Positions 48,950 through 62,589 of a stretch of DNA of 64,000 nucleotides are shown here, one piece after another (position 1 is the first letter of the stretch; each line of letters starts with the position of its first letter). This stretch comes from Lycorma delicatula (taxonomy: Eukaryota; Arthropoda; Insecta; Hemiptera; Fulgoridae): NCBI RefSeq assembly GCF_047948215.1, contig NC_134455.1, forward strand, positions 152,874,575 through 152,938,574. Reading direction: 5' to 3'. The position numbers and the translations under genes are program-made. The notes below the pieces were generated by a model. It had not been told where the DNA came from. It saw only the letters and a program-made list of their open reading frames with translations, and searched no databases.

Positions 48950-51900
48950 GCGGATTTCTAACTCCGATTTAGACTCGGTTTTCACCATCCTTCTCCTTTA
49001 CCCTTCTACCCTTTTTTCCTTCCCTACCTATCATAAAAGCTATCCCCTTTTGGGTTTTAACCTTTTCTCCCTCCCCTCCCAAAATATTATAGTTTTTTTT
49101 GGGCGGATACTTTTTTCTTTCCCTCAACCTATATGCGGAACAATTTCTATCGTGCAGTTCCGGAGATTTTTTTTGCCCCCACCCCCTTCTAAGACGTGTG
49201 GGTTGACAAAATCCATGTTTTTGTGTGCTCTACCAGTTTTGGAGGTTAGTGTAGGTTTGGAAAACATATTTTCTTGGAAAATGGTGAAACATAGTAGGAG
49301 ACAACAGTAGTAGGTTCTTCAATACGCGTACAGTTCGAGGGACTCTACGGCGAGTGAGTCGACTGAGGTGGCATCGGCGGAGGAAAAGAGGAAGGAAAGA
49401 AGGAAGAGAAGCCGATCTGCCAAAAAAGAAATTGCAGAAATGGAAGTGGAGGAGAGCCTGGAAGGTACCCCCCTCAAGGTGAACTGACCAAGTATGTGAA
49501 AGAGTTAGTGTGAGCGGAACGCACAGTAAGCACGCGGAAAGAAGTCATACAGCCAGGGAGTTGAAGGATCTGGCTGGGGATATGGCGAGAGTGGTGGTGG
49601 CCTTTCACGGATTTGTGGAGTCACGTTCATTTGAGAGAAAGGCGAAGAGTAAAGAGGCGGTATGCTAGACTAGGGTGAATATCGGGGACAGTGAATTACT
49701 CCGGCAACTTGAGGAGGGAGTGAAGAATGAGGATATAGATGTTCTGGTGGCAGCGAAGTAGCTGCACTAACAGGGTATGATTCCTCAAGACTGTGGAGAT
49801 GAAAGAACCAGTTTTCTCAGAAAGGGAGAAGGATTTGGCGGTCATATTGGACCTGGATAAATTGAAAAGTGGATTCTCGGAGTCCATCTTCAGAACGGCT
49901 CGAGAATCAAGGATTTGGTGGTGGCGGGACAGCTGAAGGCCGACCAACTTCTTGCCTGCATGGAGACAGCCACAATTTTGCAAGGAGAGAATATGGAGGA
50001 CTATCAAAGGAAGGTGTTCACCCTGGTGATAGTGATAGATTCATCAATAGGGGAGGGGAACATCACTCATATAAGAAAGGGAATTGAGGAGATATTCCTG
50101 CAAGCCAAACACGATATAGTTTTTGCAACAGAGGAGGGTGATGTGGCCCATGTGACCAGGAAGGTTCTAGAGTATGCGGGTCGCCTGACCAATAGAACAA
50201 CTGGTCTATATATTGAGATAACAGCCAAAAGTAAGGCCAATACAAGGCTTTACAGAAAGGAAAGGCCTTTCCTTTCCTTTTTGTTTGAGAGAACAGCCAA
50301 AAGTACGGCGGCCGATACAAAGAGCAAGAAAACCTTCGCTGACCTTCTCAAAGAGATCAAGGGAGGAGTAGCCAAGGAGTGAAAGGAAGCGCATTCAACA
50401 AGTCAGTTTTAAGGACGTAGATGCCCTCACTACCAAAGAGGAGGTGATTAAGGCTGTCATGGAGATAGAAATAGACGAGGAAAGGAGACACTCGGTTGGC
50501 TTCGCTGACGATTTGTAAGGGCGAAGCGGAGAAATTATTACAGAAGGGGGGCCTGCGAATAGGCATGGTCTCATGTAGGGTGGCGCTGGCTATGGAGCAA
50601 GAGAGATGTTACCGGTGCTGGGACCTGGGTCACAGGGCGGCCTCTTCTAATAGCCCAGACAGATCTAAAAGGTGTTTTCACTGTGGCAAGGAAGGGCATA
50701 ACAAGGCGAGATGCCGAGAGAATGGCGGTGAGGGCTCACAACGGCACCGTAGTTGTGTTGGGCGATTTTAATCATCAGGCGATGGCATAATTAAATATGG
50801 CATGCCTCAACACACAGGGAGTTCCTACCTTTCTCAGAGAAAAGTCGGAATCCGTCCTCAACCTGGCGTTCATCACTGATAGTATGGTGAGTGCTGGGCG
50901 ATGGCGGGTTCTTGAGGAGGAGACACTCAGCGATCACCCATGTATTGAGGTAGTCGTTGGGCGGTGAGAGGCATACCACGACGATCAGAGTGAGCCATGG
51001 ATTTTTCGGACACTCGATAATTACAGATGCCCTTTATTGAAAGACTGGTGCAGGCACAGCAGGAAGATGGAGAGGATGTGAACCTTGATGTTGTCAACCA
51101 GGGACGAGGACAACATTGATGTTATGCATATGCCCTAAATAGAAGAATAGTGCAGGCACGACCGAAACATGTTTACTGGTGGTTGGAAGAGATTGCTGGG
51201 CTGTGGAGAATGTGTGTACGTAATAGACGCATTCTCACCAGACTAAGGAGAAGAGACATGTGAACAGGTGAGGGCAGAATTAAAAAGATCCATTAAGAAC
51301 CTCAGAAGGCAATACAAAGGGTCAAGAAAAAAAGTTGGAGGGAGATTTGTGACCAGCTGAACGAAAACCCCTGAGGCCTAGCGTACAAGTTGGTGACGAG
51401 GAAGCTAGGGAAGTTCTTGCCTAGGCTCCCCAAGGTGTGTTTAAGAGAAAAGCTGTTAGCATTGTTTCCGAGGGACGAAAATCCAAGATGGAGGGAGTTA
51501 GCGGTTAGACTGATACCGCGGGTCACGGCTGACGAATACATACGCGGTGTCTCGGTTACGCCCGAAGAAAATCCCAGGAGTTGACGGCGTAACAGCAGAA
51601 ACGATGAAGGCGTTGGTGGAGGTCTCTCCCTTCACATTTTTGGAGGCCTTTAATGGCTGTTTGTACAAGGATTATATACCGATGCAGTAGAAGGCGGCAA
51701 GGATGGTCCTTTTGCCTAAATGAGATGGGGGAGAAAATGGCTCACCAGGTTATAGACCATAGTTTGCCTTCTCAACAGCCTGGGCAAGCTGTTTGAGATT
51801 ATACTGGCAATAAGGGTTCAGGAGGAGTTACAGAGGCCTGGCGTACTATCAGACAGGCAGTATGGCTTCCGCAAGGGCAGAAGCTCGTTTGACGCGGTAC

Positions 51901-53330
51901 AGAGAGTGGTGGGTGTTGTGGAGAGGGCGGCCAGGGAGTCAAGATATGTTAGAAGGAACCTGGTTGTCCTACCAGACGTAGCCAATGCGTTTAATACAGT
52001 GAGATGGGAGTCCATACTGCCGCTGTTGGAAGGAAGGGGAATTGCGTTATATCTCCTTAGCATGATACAGCAGTTCCTGAGTTGAAGAGAGCTTAGAGTA
52101 ATGTCTGAAGAAGGGGAAGAGGTCGTTGTATCCATGCAGTGTGGGGTGCCACAAGGGTCCGCTCTGGGTCCCGTACTGTGGATTGTGGTGTATGATGACC
52201 TCCGTCAGAAAGAGTGGCCGCTATAAGTGGAGCTGGTGTCCTATGCCGACGATTTGGCCGTGGTGGCGGCGGCAAAGGAGTTGAACACCGTGGTGACGAC
52301 AGTCACAGAGACAGTTGAACAATTCAAGATCTGGCTCCAGGAACAAGGTCTGAGGCTGGCGGTTAATAGGACTGAAATTATAGTGATGGCAGGAAGGCGG
52401 CGCTTGCCCCAGTTTTCAGCTGGAGTGGATGGTGTGGAGATTACTTCGAGGGATGGAGCTAAGTACCTCGGGATATGGCTTCATAAGTCTCGAAAATATG
52501 CCTACCATGTGCAACAAGTGGTTATGAAGGCAGAGCGGATGTCCTCAGCGCTGGTTAGTCTTATGGCCAACGTCAGGAACCCCAGAACATCCAGGTGTCA
52601 ATTGATAGCGTCGACGGTGGTGTCGGCCACGTTATATACAGTGCCAGTATGTGTGGAGCCTTTTAGCATCCGAAGAAACACCCAGAGGTTAAATAGAATG
52701 TACAGGAAGGGCGTTAAGGGTGGTACAACTGTACAGAACGGTCTACCTTGATGTGGCAATGAGGGTGGCGAGATTCCCGCCATTGGACCTCGTAGCCAAG
52801 GAGGTTGGACAAGGCAACAAGAGGAAGGGAAGAGGTGGGACACGAATGCTTATGGAGTGGCAAGAAAGGTAGCGTTGAGCAAACGAGGGCAGCTGGAATT
52901 ATATATTGATACTTGATGTTACAGCGTGGGTTACCAGAACGAATGGGGAGGTGGACTTCTGGACGATTCAGTGGCTGACGGGTCATGGGTCGTTTGGGGT
53001 CTATCTCCGTAAAATTGGAAGAAGACAGACGGATAGTTGCCAATACTGCGGTGCGGTGGATTCCGAAGGCTTACATTTTTTGACTGCCCTAAATGGCTGG
53101 AGGAGAATCCTCTGAAATATTTGGATTCACCGGAGGGTGTCAGGCAGTTGATGCTATCTTCTGGTGAGGGCTGGAACATGTGTGTTCAATGGTTCAGAGG
53201 AGTACTTCGGCAAAAATTAGTTGAAGTGGAGGACAGTGAAAATGTCGGGTGAGGGCGGCGATGGGGCGCCGGCTCTCGGAGGCGGAATGGCGGAGTGTCC
53301 TTGAATTGTTGTCATCGATGGCTCCCGGGG
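48950..53330 (+). mobile_element. R1-clade LINE, long but decayed (element G)
   Basis: Plus strand. A pyrimidine-rich leader (48985-49190) precedes ORF1. Gag-like frames lie at 49915-50382 and 50496-50771. The latter carries zinc knuckles: CYRCWDLGH, where the expected last Cys is Ser, and an intact CFHCGKEGHNKARC. The endonuclease follows as VLGDFNHQAMA (about 50757-50790), LNLAFITDSMVSAGRW and SDHPCIEVVVG (about 50930-50965). RT blocks are DRQYGFRKGRSSFDAVQRVV (about 51855-51910), QCGVPQGSALGPVLW (52138-52180) and the active site SYADDLAVVAA (52238-52270), intact YADD. The C-terminal TQWLTGHGSFGVYL-like and CQYCGAVDSEGLHFL blocks are at 52960-53085. Many stops make it inactive. Confidence 0.88.
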
Positions 53331-53719
53331 AACGCGGCTGGGGTCGGCATCACTGTCAAGAGTTATGTGTATAGTGTATATATATATTTTTGTAAATAGA
53401 GTGTGAATGAGAGGTGTAAATATTTGTATAGATGTGAGGTGTGCCCATGACGCGCGTGATAACATGGATGACAAAACTGTTATTTTAAAAAGTTTTTTAT
53501 TAATCAATATAGTTTTAGAAAAAAATTGTCAACTACTTATCAATCTTTAGATTGATATTTTTTTAATAGTATCAAAAAATGTTATAATTTTTTTTTTTTG
53601 AGATGTTAGTGAAGATATTTGAATAACTTCCCTAGTTCCCTAGTTCTTCTTAATATTTATTAATGATCGTTCTCTAATTCTGTGACAATTTATTCTAATT
53701 ATCTTCATCATACTTGATG

Positions 53720-56280
53720 ACCTTCAAGGCGAGAAGGTCGATCGGCAGGTCGCCACCAAGACACCGAGTAGAAGGTGTCATCGAGTAGACAGGTTCACCG
53801 AGTAGAAGGTCTCGGGTGTCTCCACGAGGGTAGTGGAGCGTCCTTGTGCACTGGAGGCTTGCACAAAAACACCTACCAAAGCTTCAGCGCCGAACTGTGC
53901 AGGGAAGACCTCGGTTGGAAACGCACAGGGAGAGCTAGTCTGTGGAGGGCGAGCCAAGTCTGAAGGGCGGCTCCTCTTGAAGTCAAAGGTGGTTGAGCGC
54001 AGCGGTGAGGTGGTCGGCTCTGTGCCGGAAGTTTCCAGGGCGACATCTCCCTTAAAGAGGTCGAGCTCGGGATCCGAAGGCATTGGGTGGTTCGAGGAGA
54101 TGCGGTCCGCGTGGGCCAAAATCTCCTCAAAGAAAGAGTCTAGAATTTCTGTCGAGTTTAGACAGTTCGTCGACTTGTACTTATCTGAGTGTAGCTTGAT
54201 GGTAGCTGAGCTGGCGTTAAAAAATGGGCAAGGTGGAGGAAGGAATACAAACCGGCAACAGGGAGGGTCCTAGGCGAGATCCACACTTCTTTAAAACGGG
54301 TGGAAGAGAAGGTGAAAAAGCCTGTCTCCTTCGCTCTGTTTCAGATGCAGAAGCGTAAGTGTACACAAAATTAATTAGAAGTGCTCTCAAGTCATTTCAG
54401 CAATCGGACCGTTTCCCTGCGTGATGGCGGCTCGGAGGTTCGTAAACCTTAACTAAAGGATGCTCTCAGAGCAGTGCTCTGAGTCCCTTTCTTTGAATCA
54501 TAGAATTCGATTCCATGTTGCGTTTAAGGTGGCCATGTGGTTGTCGTGTTGTCGCTTATGCTGACGACGCGCTGCTACTGGTTGAAGGGGATTCGCGTAA
54601 CGAGGTAGAGTTCCGAGCTGCTCATGCTTGTAAGAGACACTCCGACTGTGGAGTCTCCAATATAAGATGATTTTCAGCCCAGAGAAACCACAATGATGTT
54701 GCTTAAGGGCCGATTGGCTGCTTCCCGACGAATCCGGATGGCTGGCTGGTCTTCCTATTCGGTACGTTACGGCTCAAAAATACCTGGGTGTTTTCCTTGA
54801 TGAGAATTTTCGGTTCAAGAAACTCTACAGTATGTAGCAAAAAAGACCGCTTATGCTTTTTATGGAATTATAGTCATTCATCCCGATTGGGGATTAAATT
54901 ACCGTACCATGCGTATCCTTTTCAAAGGTGTAGCGAAGCTATTATACTGTATACTGCGCCTGTCTGGGCTCACCGCATGGCTTTTAGGTATTGCGCGGGC
55001 ATTTTGCTGCGGGACCAGCGACTTCTCTTGCTGACTGTTGTAGGCGGTTATAGAACAGTCTCGCAGGAGGCAGTCTGTGTTATAGCCGTAGTCAAAACAA
55101 TAGATATCATGGCTAATGAGCGTAAGGAACGCTACGTTTCCAAGGTAAATAACCTATTGTCATCAGAACGAAAGCAGGAGATTGAAGACTGGGGTCTTGC
55201 GTCTTGGCAGGTCAGGTGAGATGAATCCCCCACAGGTCGCTACACGCATTATATATTTCCTACAGTGTCTGATTTAGGTGCGATTGGATGGGTCTCCCCC
55301 AATCGGTATATCATACAGTTTCTCTCCGGGCATGGTGCCTTTCGGGCGAGTTTGGCTAGGTTTCGTTTGGTGGATTCAAGTTAATGCTCGGATTGTGGGA
55401 CTGATGATACAGTAGACCACGTCCTCTACGTCTATCCCCGATATAAGGTCCGTGTTAACTGGATGATCCGCGAGGAGTGGTCTATAATGGCTGGTTTTCT
55501 TCGCGCCCTTGCGGTGTGTAGGTTTGCAGAGGGAATTTAATTGAGGTACTCGATCGTGGTAGGATCCCGGATGGCTAAGGTTCTGGCTTAGGCACTGGAT
55601 TGGTAGACGCATTGGCATCGTACCACGGTTATATTGGTATTGTTTTTGATTCGATTTGGGGCACCCGCTAGTGGAGATGGCTGCGCCGCCTGGGTATGTT
55701 ACCGGGAGTGTGGCATCCCTCCTCCGGTGGCGATCCTGATCGCGACTTGGTAATGCCACGCGAGACACCATGATGGGATCGGGTGAGGGTACGGGGTTTG
55801 TCTCCAGCTCCTGCGCAGATCGGAATGAGGTTACATTCCCTTTGTTAGGTGACCTAAAATGGTCGACTTATTTGGGTGTAGTTCTGAATTTCTACGTTGC
55901 GTAAGACATAATTTTGATTATGAACGTAGTACTGATTTAAATTTAAACTCCTTAGTTTTCCGAGGCATTCACAGTCACGAACGGTGTTGTCAAATCTGTA
56001 CTAGGCGCGGGGTCCGCGCTTCAGCGGTTTCAGTTAGTTAGTTTGAGGGAATCATGTTAGGTTGGATGTGAAGATGTCCGTTTGAGGCCTACATGAAGGC
56101 GAAATTTGATATGTATTTTACTGATGCAAATGTCTGCCGAGGCATTTACATCGGTTGCATTCCGACCGAGGCCTGGCTGATGTCTGAGATGTAATCAGAT
56201 AGAGGGTCTAACGACGACTTCTGGTAAAGCTTGTGACGGAGGGGGTGGTGTTGCGACCGGTAACGTCACAAGGTCTTCCC
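53720..56280 (+). mobile_element. R1-clade LINE with ORF1 start fused to ORF2 end (element F)
   Basis: An ORF1 N-terminal frame (53833-54273) ends with ESRISVEFRQFVDLYLSECS and LMVAELALKNGQG, typical of R1-type gag proteins. By about 54510 the sequence is already in the RT palm: FDSMLRLRWPCGCRVVAYAD and then DALLLVEGDSR, with an intact YADD. ORF1 zinc knuckles, endonuclease and RT fingers are therefore missing. The C-terminal half continues broken through 54788-55219, QFLSGHGAFRASLARFRLVD (55316-55375) and the cysteine tail to about 55450. The 3' UTR carries TTTACATCGGTTGCATTCCG (56148-56167), the third copy of the block seen at 22.15 and 23.51 kb. Confidence 0.8.
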
Positions 56281-56284
56281 CCTA

Positions 56285-59200
56285 CGGGGATGGAATGACT
56301 CTGAAGAAAGTCCTGGACCCGCGGAGGGAAATGTCCCAGAACTCCCGGGTCACTAAAACAAGGGACCATGGCCTCATCCTGGAGGTCGTTAACGAGCATC
56401 AGGCAAAGCGGCTGCTGGAAGCCGACGTTCTCAAGAAGAACGGGCTGAAGGCTCAGTTGCTGGCCGAGCGGAGGCTGCAAATATTGGTCTATGACCTACT
56501 TAGGGCAACGAGGGTGGAGAAGTCCGAAATCCTCAAGACTATACACAGCCAAAATCTGGTATTTGATATGGCTGTCGAGTAATTTTTCAAGGGGACCAGA
56601 ATGATCCGGCAGTTGGGGCGAAACAGGCCCCCAAGAGCCACTGGATAATTGAGACTTGCCAAAGATCCGGCAGGTCTTGGTGGCCGGTGCCGGCTGTTCC
56701 TTGGGTGGTCCACTTGCAGGGTCGTCGACCATACAGAAGTACCCCGGTGCTTCAAATGCCAAGGCTTTATCACACCTCTCTCCTCTGTAGAGTACAGTTG
56801 GAGATGTGTGGTCATTGCGCCCTTGCTAAGCACAGGACAACTAACTGCCCCAATAACTCTGCGCCTGCAACGTGCTCACCTTGTGCCTTAGTGAAAGGCT
56901 TTGATGCCAAACACCGGGTTGGGAGCAAACAATGCAGGTCGCACGACATAGCTTGGGCGAAGATCGTGCGTATGGCGACACCTGAATTGGGGGAAGCTTT
57001 CTAGGACAGTCGTCACCATATAGAATGCTTGCGCCTAGGGCAGTTAAACCTGAATCTAGCCCGGGCGGCCACTAATAAAGCCATGAGAATCCTTGAGGAG
57101 TATGATTTCGAGGTCCTCTTGATCCAGGAGCCGTACACGGTCGGCGAAAGGGTAGTCGACTTCCACGGGGTTGATGTTATTCATTCTCGTTTGGAATGGC
57201 TGCTCTCTGCGTTCGTAGTCGGCTATGTCTCGTTGGGTGTCTTCTAGACTCCCCATTTTCTGATGAGCAATTCAGTGTCGTGTGAGTCATTAGGGGTGAG
57301 CTCGATGTCGTACTAGTGTGTCAGGATACTTCCAGCTTGGATGGAGTATCGACGACTCGCTGGCGAAGTTGGGACGGATTCTGGACGGTCTCCCGGGCAT
57401 TAGAGTGCTGGTTGCTCTAGACGCTAACGCCAAGCCTTCCGCCTGGGGTTCACCACTCACTGATCCCAGAGGCGCTGGTCTCGCACAGTTCGTAGAAGCC
57501 AGGAGCCTCTACTTGCTTAACGAGGCAGAACAACCGCAGACTTTCTCTTATGAACTGAGGGAAAGTTACATTGACGACACTTTGGTGACAGGTGATCTGC
57601 TTAGAATACAAATTGTTGGACTGTCTGGTCTGAGGCCAGTATGAACGATCATAGGCTTATAAGATGAGACCGATTACGGAGGCGGTCTAAGAGTTCCAGA
57701 TTCAGGTCGCTACAACCTAAGGAACCTAGATCAGGACAGGCTGCGGTGCGAATGTGCAGCTGCCTTACAGGGGATGGAATGGCGCATTGATCACAGGGAG
57801 CAGGTGGAATTGATGACTGAGGAAATCGGCCGGGCTATAAAGACTGGCTGAGATAGGGTCCCACGGCGGCCACGGCCAATGGACGGCCCCTTGGGTAGTG
57901 GCCAGTCCACTGATCAAAGAGAGTCTGGAGCTGTCATGACCTCTGCTTCCGGGGGACCGTCTGTTAGTCGCAGGAAGCGGCCTGGGAAAAGTGATGGTCC
58001 TCTGACTTGAGTGTGCTGCGCGCAAGAGTGAGATCCGCGCGTAGAAAGTACCAGCATCGCTCCCTGATGGGGATTATCGTGGATGACGTGCGCACTGAGG
58101 GCCTGCGTTTCTACCGGCGCGTCCGTAGCGAATACGTTCATGCCATCAAGAAAGCCAAACTCAAGTTTTGGAAGTCTTCCATGCGCGAGTTGCAGCGGAA
58201 CCCCTGTCAGCTCGCAAAGTCATGTTACCAGCCAAAGCCATTGCATGTGCTGTCCAGTGTTCGGTGCGGATTTGGTGGTCGGGACCACACGTTAACATCT
58301 GTGGCGACGTACCAGGCGTTTCTTGATATCTGTTTCCAGATGCTCCGGATGGTAAAGCAGAAGTCGGCGTTAGGATGGGATTTATGCCCTTCCTTGGTGG
58401 ATGGGCTGTGGATCCTGTAGATACAGACCGAGTATAGTTTCTCGAATGGCACTGAGAAAAGCACCTGGGTATTGACCAACTTGACCCGGACATTTTTTAC
58501 CATCTGGGGTTGCTTCAGACTTGTTAGAAGGTGGCTATGGTGAGGATGCTCTTAAAATCAGGAAAGGATCCGAGTGAGGTTGGAAGTTATCGGCCCATCA
58601 GCCTCTTGCCGGTAAAAGTTGCTTGAAAGGCTGGTTGTGGAACGGCTCTGGGAAAACATCGATATGAACTGTTTTCTAAGTAGAGGTCAATATGGCTTCA
58701 TGAAAGAGTTGGCATCGAGGATTGCATCTTAAATGCTCTTGCCGTGGTGGAAAGAGCCAACTATGAATATGTTTGGCAATTTTTATAGATATAGAGGCAA
58801 CATTTTTTTCCTTGTGTTTGAGTTCTGTCCTATATGAGTTTTGGAACGCCGCAATGTTCCCGTAGCCCTGTAGCCGGAGTGAAAGACTATTTGTCTAATC
58901 GTACGACTCAGTTTAGAGATGCGCATCTGTCTGTGGAAAAGTCTGTCCCCAGGAAAAGCCCGCAGGATTCCGTTCCTGATCCCTTGCTGTGGAACCTGGT
59001 ATTTGACGTATATCTTGGATTCACATTTCCAGAAGAAGTCACGACCCAGGCTTTCGCCGATGGCTGTCTCCTTTTTGTTCGTAATAATTCACGACCACAT
59101 CTACAAGAACGGGCGCAGGCGGCCTTGTCAACCGCAGAGGGCTGGATGGACATGCAAAATTTAAAGATTCTGTGCCTAGACGACGTTTATGCTTCTCAAT

Positions 59201-60150
59201 GGTGCAGACAAATTATCGTATAGTCGTAACCCCCGTATTAAATATAAAGGGCGTGTAATCAGCCAAGTTACAGTTCATAAGTACCTAGGTGTTTTGTTTT
59301 ATGAAAAGTTGCTGTTTAGCAACCACATTAAGCAAGTAGCGGCGGACGTCGTCTCTGTGATACACAAGCTTAGAGGATTGCTCGGAAGCAATCCTCCTAA
59401 GAATTTATTCAATTTTTAAGGAGTGCCCAGCGCAGAGCCTTAACTGTATGCGCTGGTGTTTTTAAAACAAACTCCTACGAGGCTACCACCGTATTGGGAA
59501 AGGCTCTCCCAATCGATTTAGTGGTGAAAGTTCGGGCAGCCATGTGCGAGTTGCGAAGAGGTACGGAGATCGAGGCATTGGAGATGCGGTTTCGAACTGG
59601 GCCAGTACCGGAGCGGAACGGTGATCGCAATGCACTGGTTCTAATTTTCGAACAGTTGTCTATCTCCCACCTGCAGAGGAGCCTTTACAGCCTTGCGATG
59701 GCAGCAAGAATGGCACGCCACGACTAAGGGTAGATCCTTGTATAGATTTACACAGGATTTGGAGGGATGATACGCCTCTAAATCGTTTTTAAAGGCAACG
59801 GGAGCTCAAGTGCTCTCCAACCACGTGAATTAAACAATATTTGTTTCGGTTCCGTCTAGCAGCTGATGAGCTGTGCGTCTGTGGGGAGGTCCAGTCGAAC
59901 GAACACATAATTTTCGACTGCCCATCTCTTTGGGGGGCTAGAACTCAGGCCACCCTGGATCTTAGAGCTCAAGGGGAAAATTGGCACTCACAAGCGCCGA
60001 ATCAATGTGGCGGGAGCCGCACTGTCGGACCGTGTGGGCGTTCTTAGATGACGTTGCTTTGTTCAACCGGCATCAGTAGTTTATCTAAGGAAAAACTCCT
60101 ATCTCACAGCTGTGGGAAACTACCCGAGAATTACAGCTGGCCCCCAGCCA
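56285..60150 (+). mobile_element. R1-clade LINE, nearly complete ORF1 end to ORF2 end (element H)
   Basis: Plus strand. The ORF1 frame 56295-56582 (DHGLILEVVNEHQAKRLLEA) is followed by CCHC knuckles near 56740-56880 (CFKCQGF, CGHCALAKHRTTNCPN). The endonuclease begins at 57029: LRLGQLNLNLARAATNKAMR, then FEVLLIQEPYTVGE, and LVALDANAKPSAWGS (57408-57450). RT blocks are MVRMLLKSGKDPSEV-like (about 58535-58580) and GQYGFMKELASRI. The active site is TQAFADGCLLFVRN (59043-59085), where the second catalytic Asp is Gly. The C-terminal CVCGEVQSNEHIIFDCPSLW lies at 59872-59931, followed by the 3' UTR. Frameshifts are frequent. Confidence 0.88.
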
Positions 60151-62585
60151 ACTAAAGCTCCAAGCGCTTTAAAATGGTGGGCAGGTACTTGTTGGCATTC
60201 AGCCACCTAGGCATGGCAGCGAATTGCTGTCTTCACGATATAAATTTATTTATTGAAGTCATATATATTTTTAATAGTTGACTGGGTGCACCTACCCATT
60301 TTGGTTGTATATGACAAGTGAGCGGTTGGGACACGTAAGCTGGTGGTGTATGGCAACGCTCTTAGTCCGCTCATGGTGTTAGGAAAGCTCTAGAAGTTAT
60401 TAGGACACTGGTCCCTAAACTCTTTTGAGGCTCAGTAGCCGTTTGTGGCACAGACATTCAATCTTATGCATTAGGGTGACCAAATGGGATGATGACTGGA
60501 GAATGCTAAGCAAACCAATTTAATCCTCTTCATGTGTATTATCAGTTTATCTACATTAACTAAAGAAAATTATGATAATAAAAGAGAAATTGTTAATGAT
60601 TTTTTTTTATGCATCTGTATTTGTTAATTATTTATTAAAACATAAAAATAAAGGTTTACAGATGCAAAAAAACCATTAATTTATCTGAACTGTTTTGTTT
60701 TAAAAACTATATAGGGCATGTGTTTCTCGGCTTGATTTACCATTATTTACAATAGCAATTTTTCACTTTCCCATAATGTGAAAGTTTGAAGTGTCTTGTT
60801 AGAGATAGATTCTTGTTGGAAAAATAAATTTAGCCAGCTTACCAGATAAAATTATGTTTTTATTTGTTTTAAACTATTATAATAAAATGCCAAGTTTGTT
60901 ATCATTATTAGATATTATTTTATTAAACATATATTTTCTCATCTAAAATATCATATCTTGGAACTTCTTAGTTACAAATAAATCTACTAATAATACTGAC
61001 TTTATGTAGTACTTTAACTAAAAAATATTACATTCACTTCTATCAAAAAAAAAATTATTTTTGCATTACACAATATATTTATCTTATCATATTTTATCTA
61101 AAGAAAAAACGTTTTACTACTGAAGCATACAATTTAATGAAAAATTTAATCAGTTATATTTTTCATTAAATTATTGATAATTTAATTTATTTTATAATGA
61201 TTATTTATAATGATTTATTTTGAGATGTTTTCTGTAAGATTATGAATGAAGGACTCATAGCTTTTAACTTCTAAATTATGTCTGTAATTTTCATATTGTA
61301 ATTTTGATGAACCTGGCTAAAGAATGGAGACAATGGATTGATGATATTTATTACCTAAAATAAAATAAGAATTTTGTTGGTAAATATTATTAGTTGGTTA
61401 GTAGAAATAGTGGTCAATGACATGCATGAAAACTAGTGGAATCTTGTCCTAAACTTTTACTTCGTTTGAAATTATTAAAGACATGTTAGGAATACCTCAA
61501 GTGAAGAAAAAATATTTAATATATTTTAAACTGTTATTGTTTAATGGGATTTGATTATATGATTATAGGAGTGTAATCTTCCTGAAATTCTCATCCTCTT
61601 ATAACAATAGATATTTCAGGAATAGTTTTGGCATTAGATAGATTAATGTGATCTAAAGCTAGAACTTTTAATGGCATCTACACTATTAATAGATGTACAG
61701 AACATTAGATTTGAAATGATATAATTTTTTGTTTGATGTAAGTTTTGCACCCAGATGAAATGTCAACAGCTAAAGACATATACCATCCTCTCTATGAACA
61801 GCTTTGAATAAAACATTTAGAGACATACCAGATCATTTCAATCCATTAGTAGATACTGTTTTCAGTAAGATAAGCTCCTTGACCTGCATAAATTTCTTAG
61901 TTTGGAAATGAATATTTGCACGTGACTGATGCTGTTTGTCGTTAAATTTGTTATATTGCTACTTTTACAAATTTTTACCAAGAAGAGAGGCAATCAGAAA
62001 TATCTTGCTTTTAATATTAGTTTATGCAGGATATAGGGGTCCCAAAATGAAAATTTTGGTGTGTAATAAAATAGTCATGGTAATGCAATAAGCAGTATAG
62101 TTTAAGATTATATTTAAAAGTAAAAGTTTAGACAATATTAAAACAAACTGAAAATAAAATTACAAAGTATAAAACTTCTTTCTAGACGTGCAGAAAAAAA
62201 TAAATTTTTTTTTTTTATTTAATTGTATATTAAATGTATGTCTTCATGAAATTTATTTAATCTTATTAGTACTGTTGTTTTGGTTAGTTAGTTTATTTTT
62301 ATTATGACTGATAATATTATGTACATTATCTTTATCACTTTATCATTAAACAAAAGATAATAAACTTGCCACAAAAGTAACAATAAATTAACACAATAAA
62401 TAGAATGTTTTCATTTTTCTCTTCTCAAACTTTTATGTCTACACTAATTTTTCCATGTTTTTATTTTACTTAGCATTCCATATTATTTCTTTAGTCAGTG
62501 ACCAAATTTCAAAGTCATATGATATTACTGGAATAATAAATTGATTTTTCTTTTCATTGTATAATTTTAAATAGTTTTCTAAAAC
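60151..62585. other. AT-rich DNA without recognised genes
   Basis: After the end of element H only AT-rich sequence is seen, with poly-A and poly-T runs. No exon with both splice borders was found. Confidence 0.5.
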
Positions 62586-62589
62586 TTTT

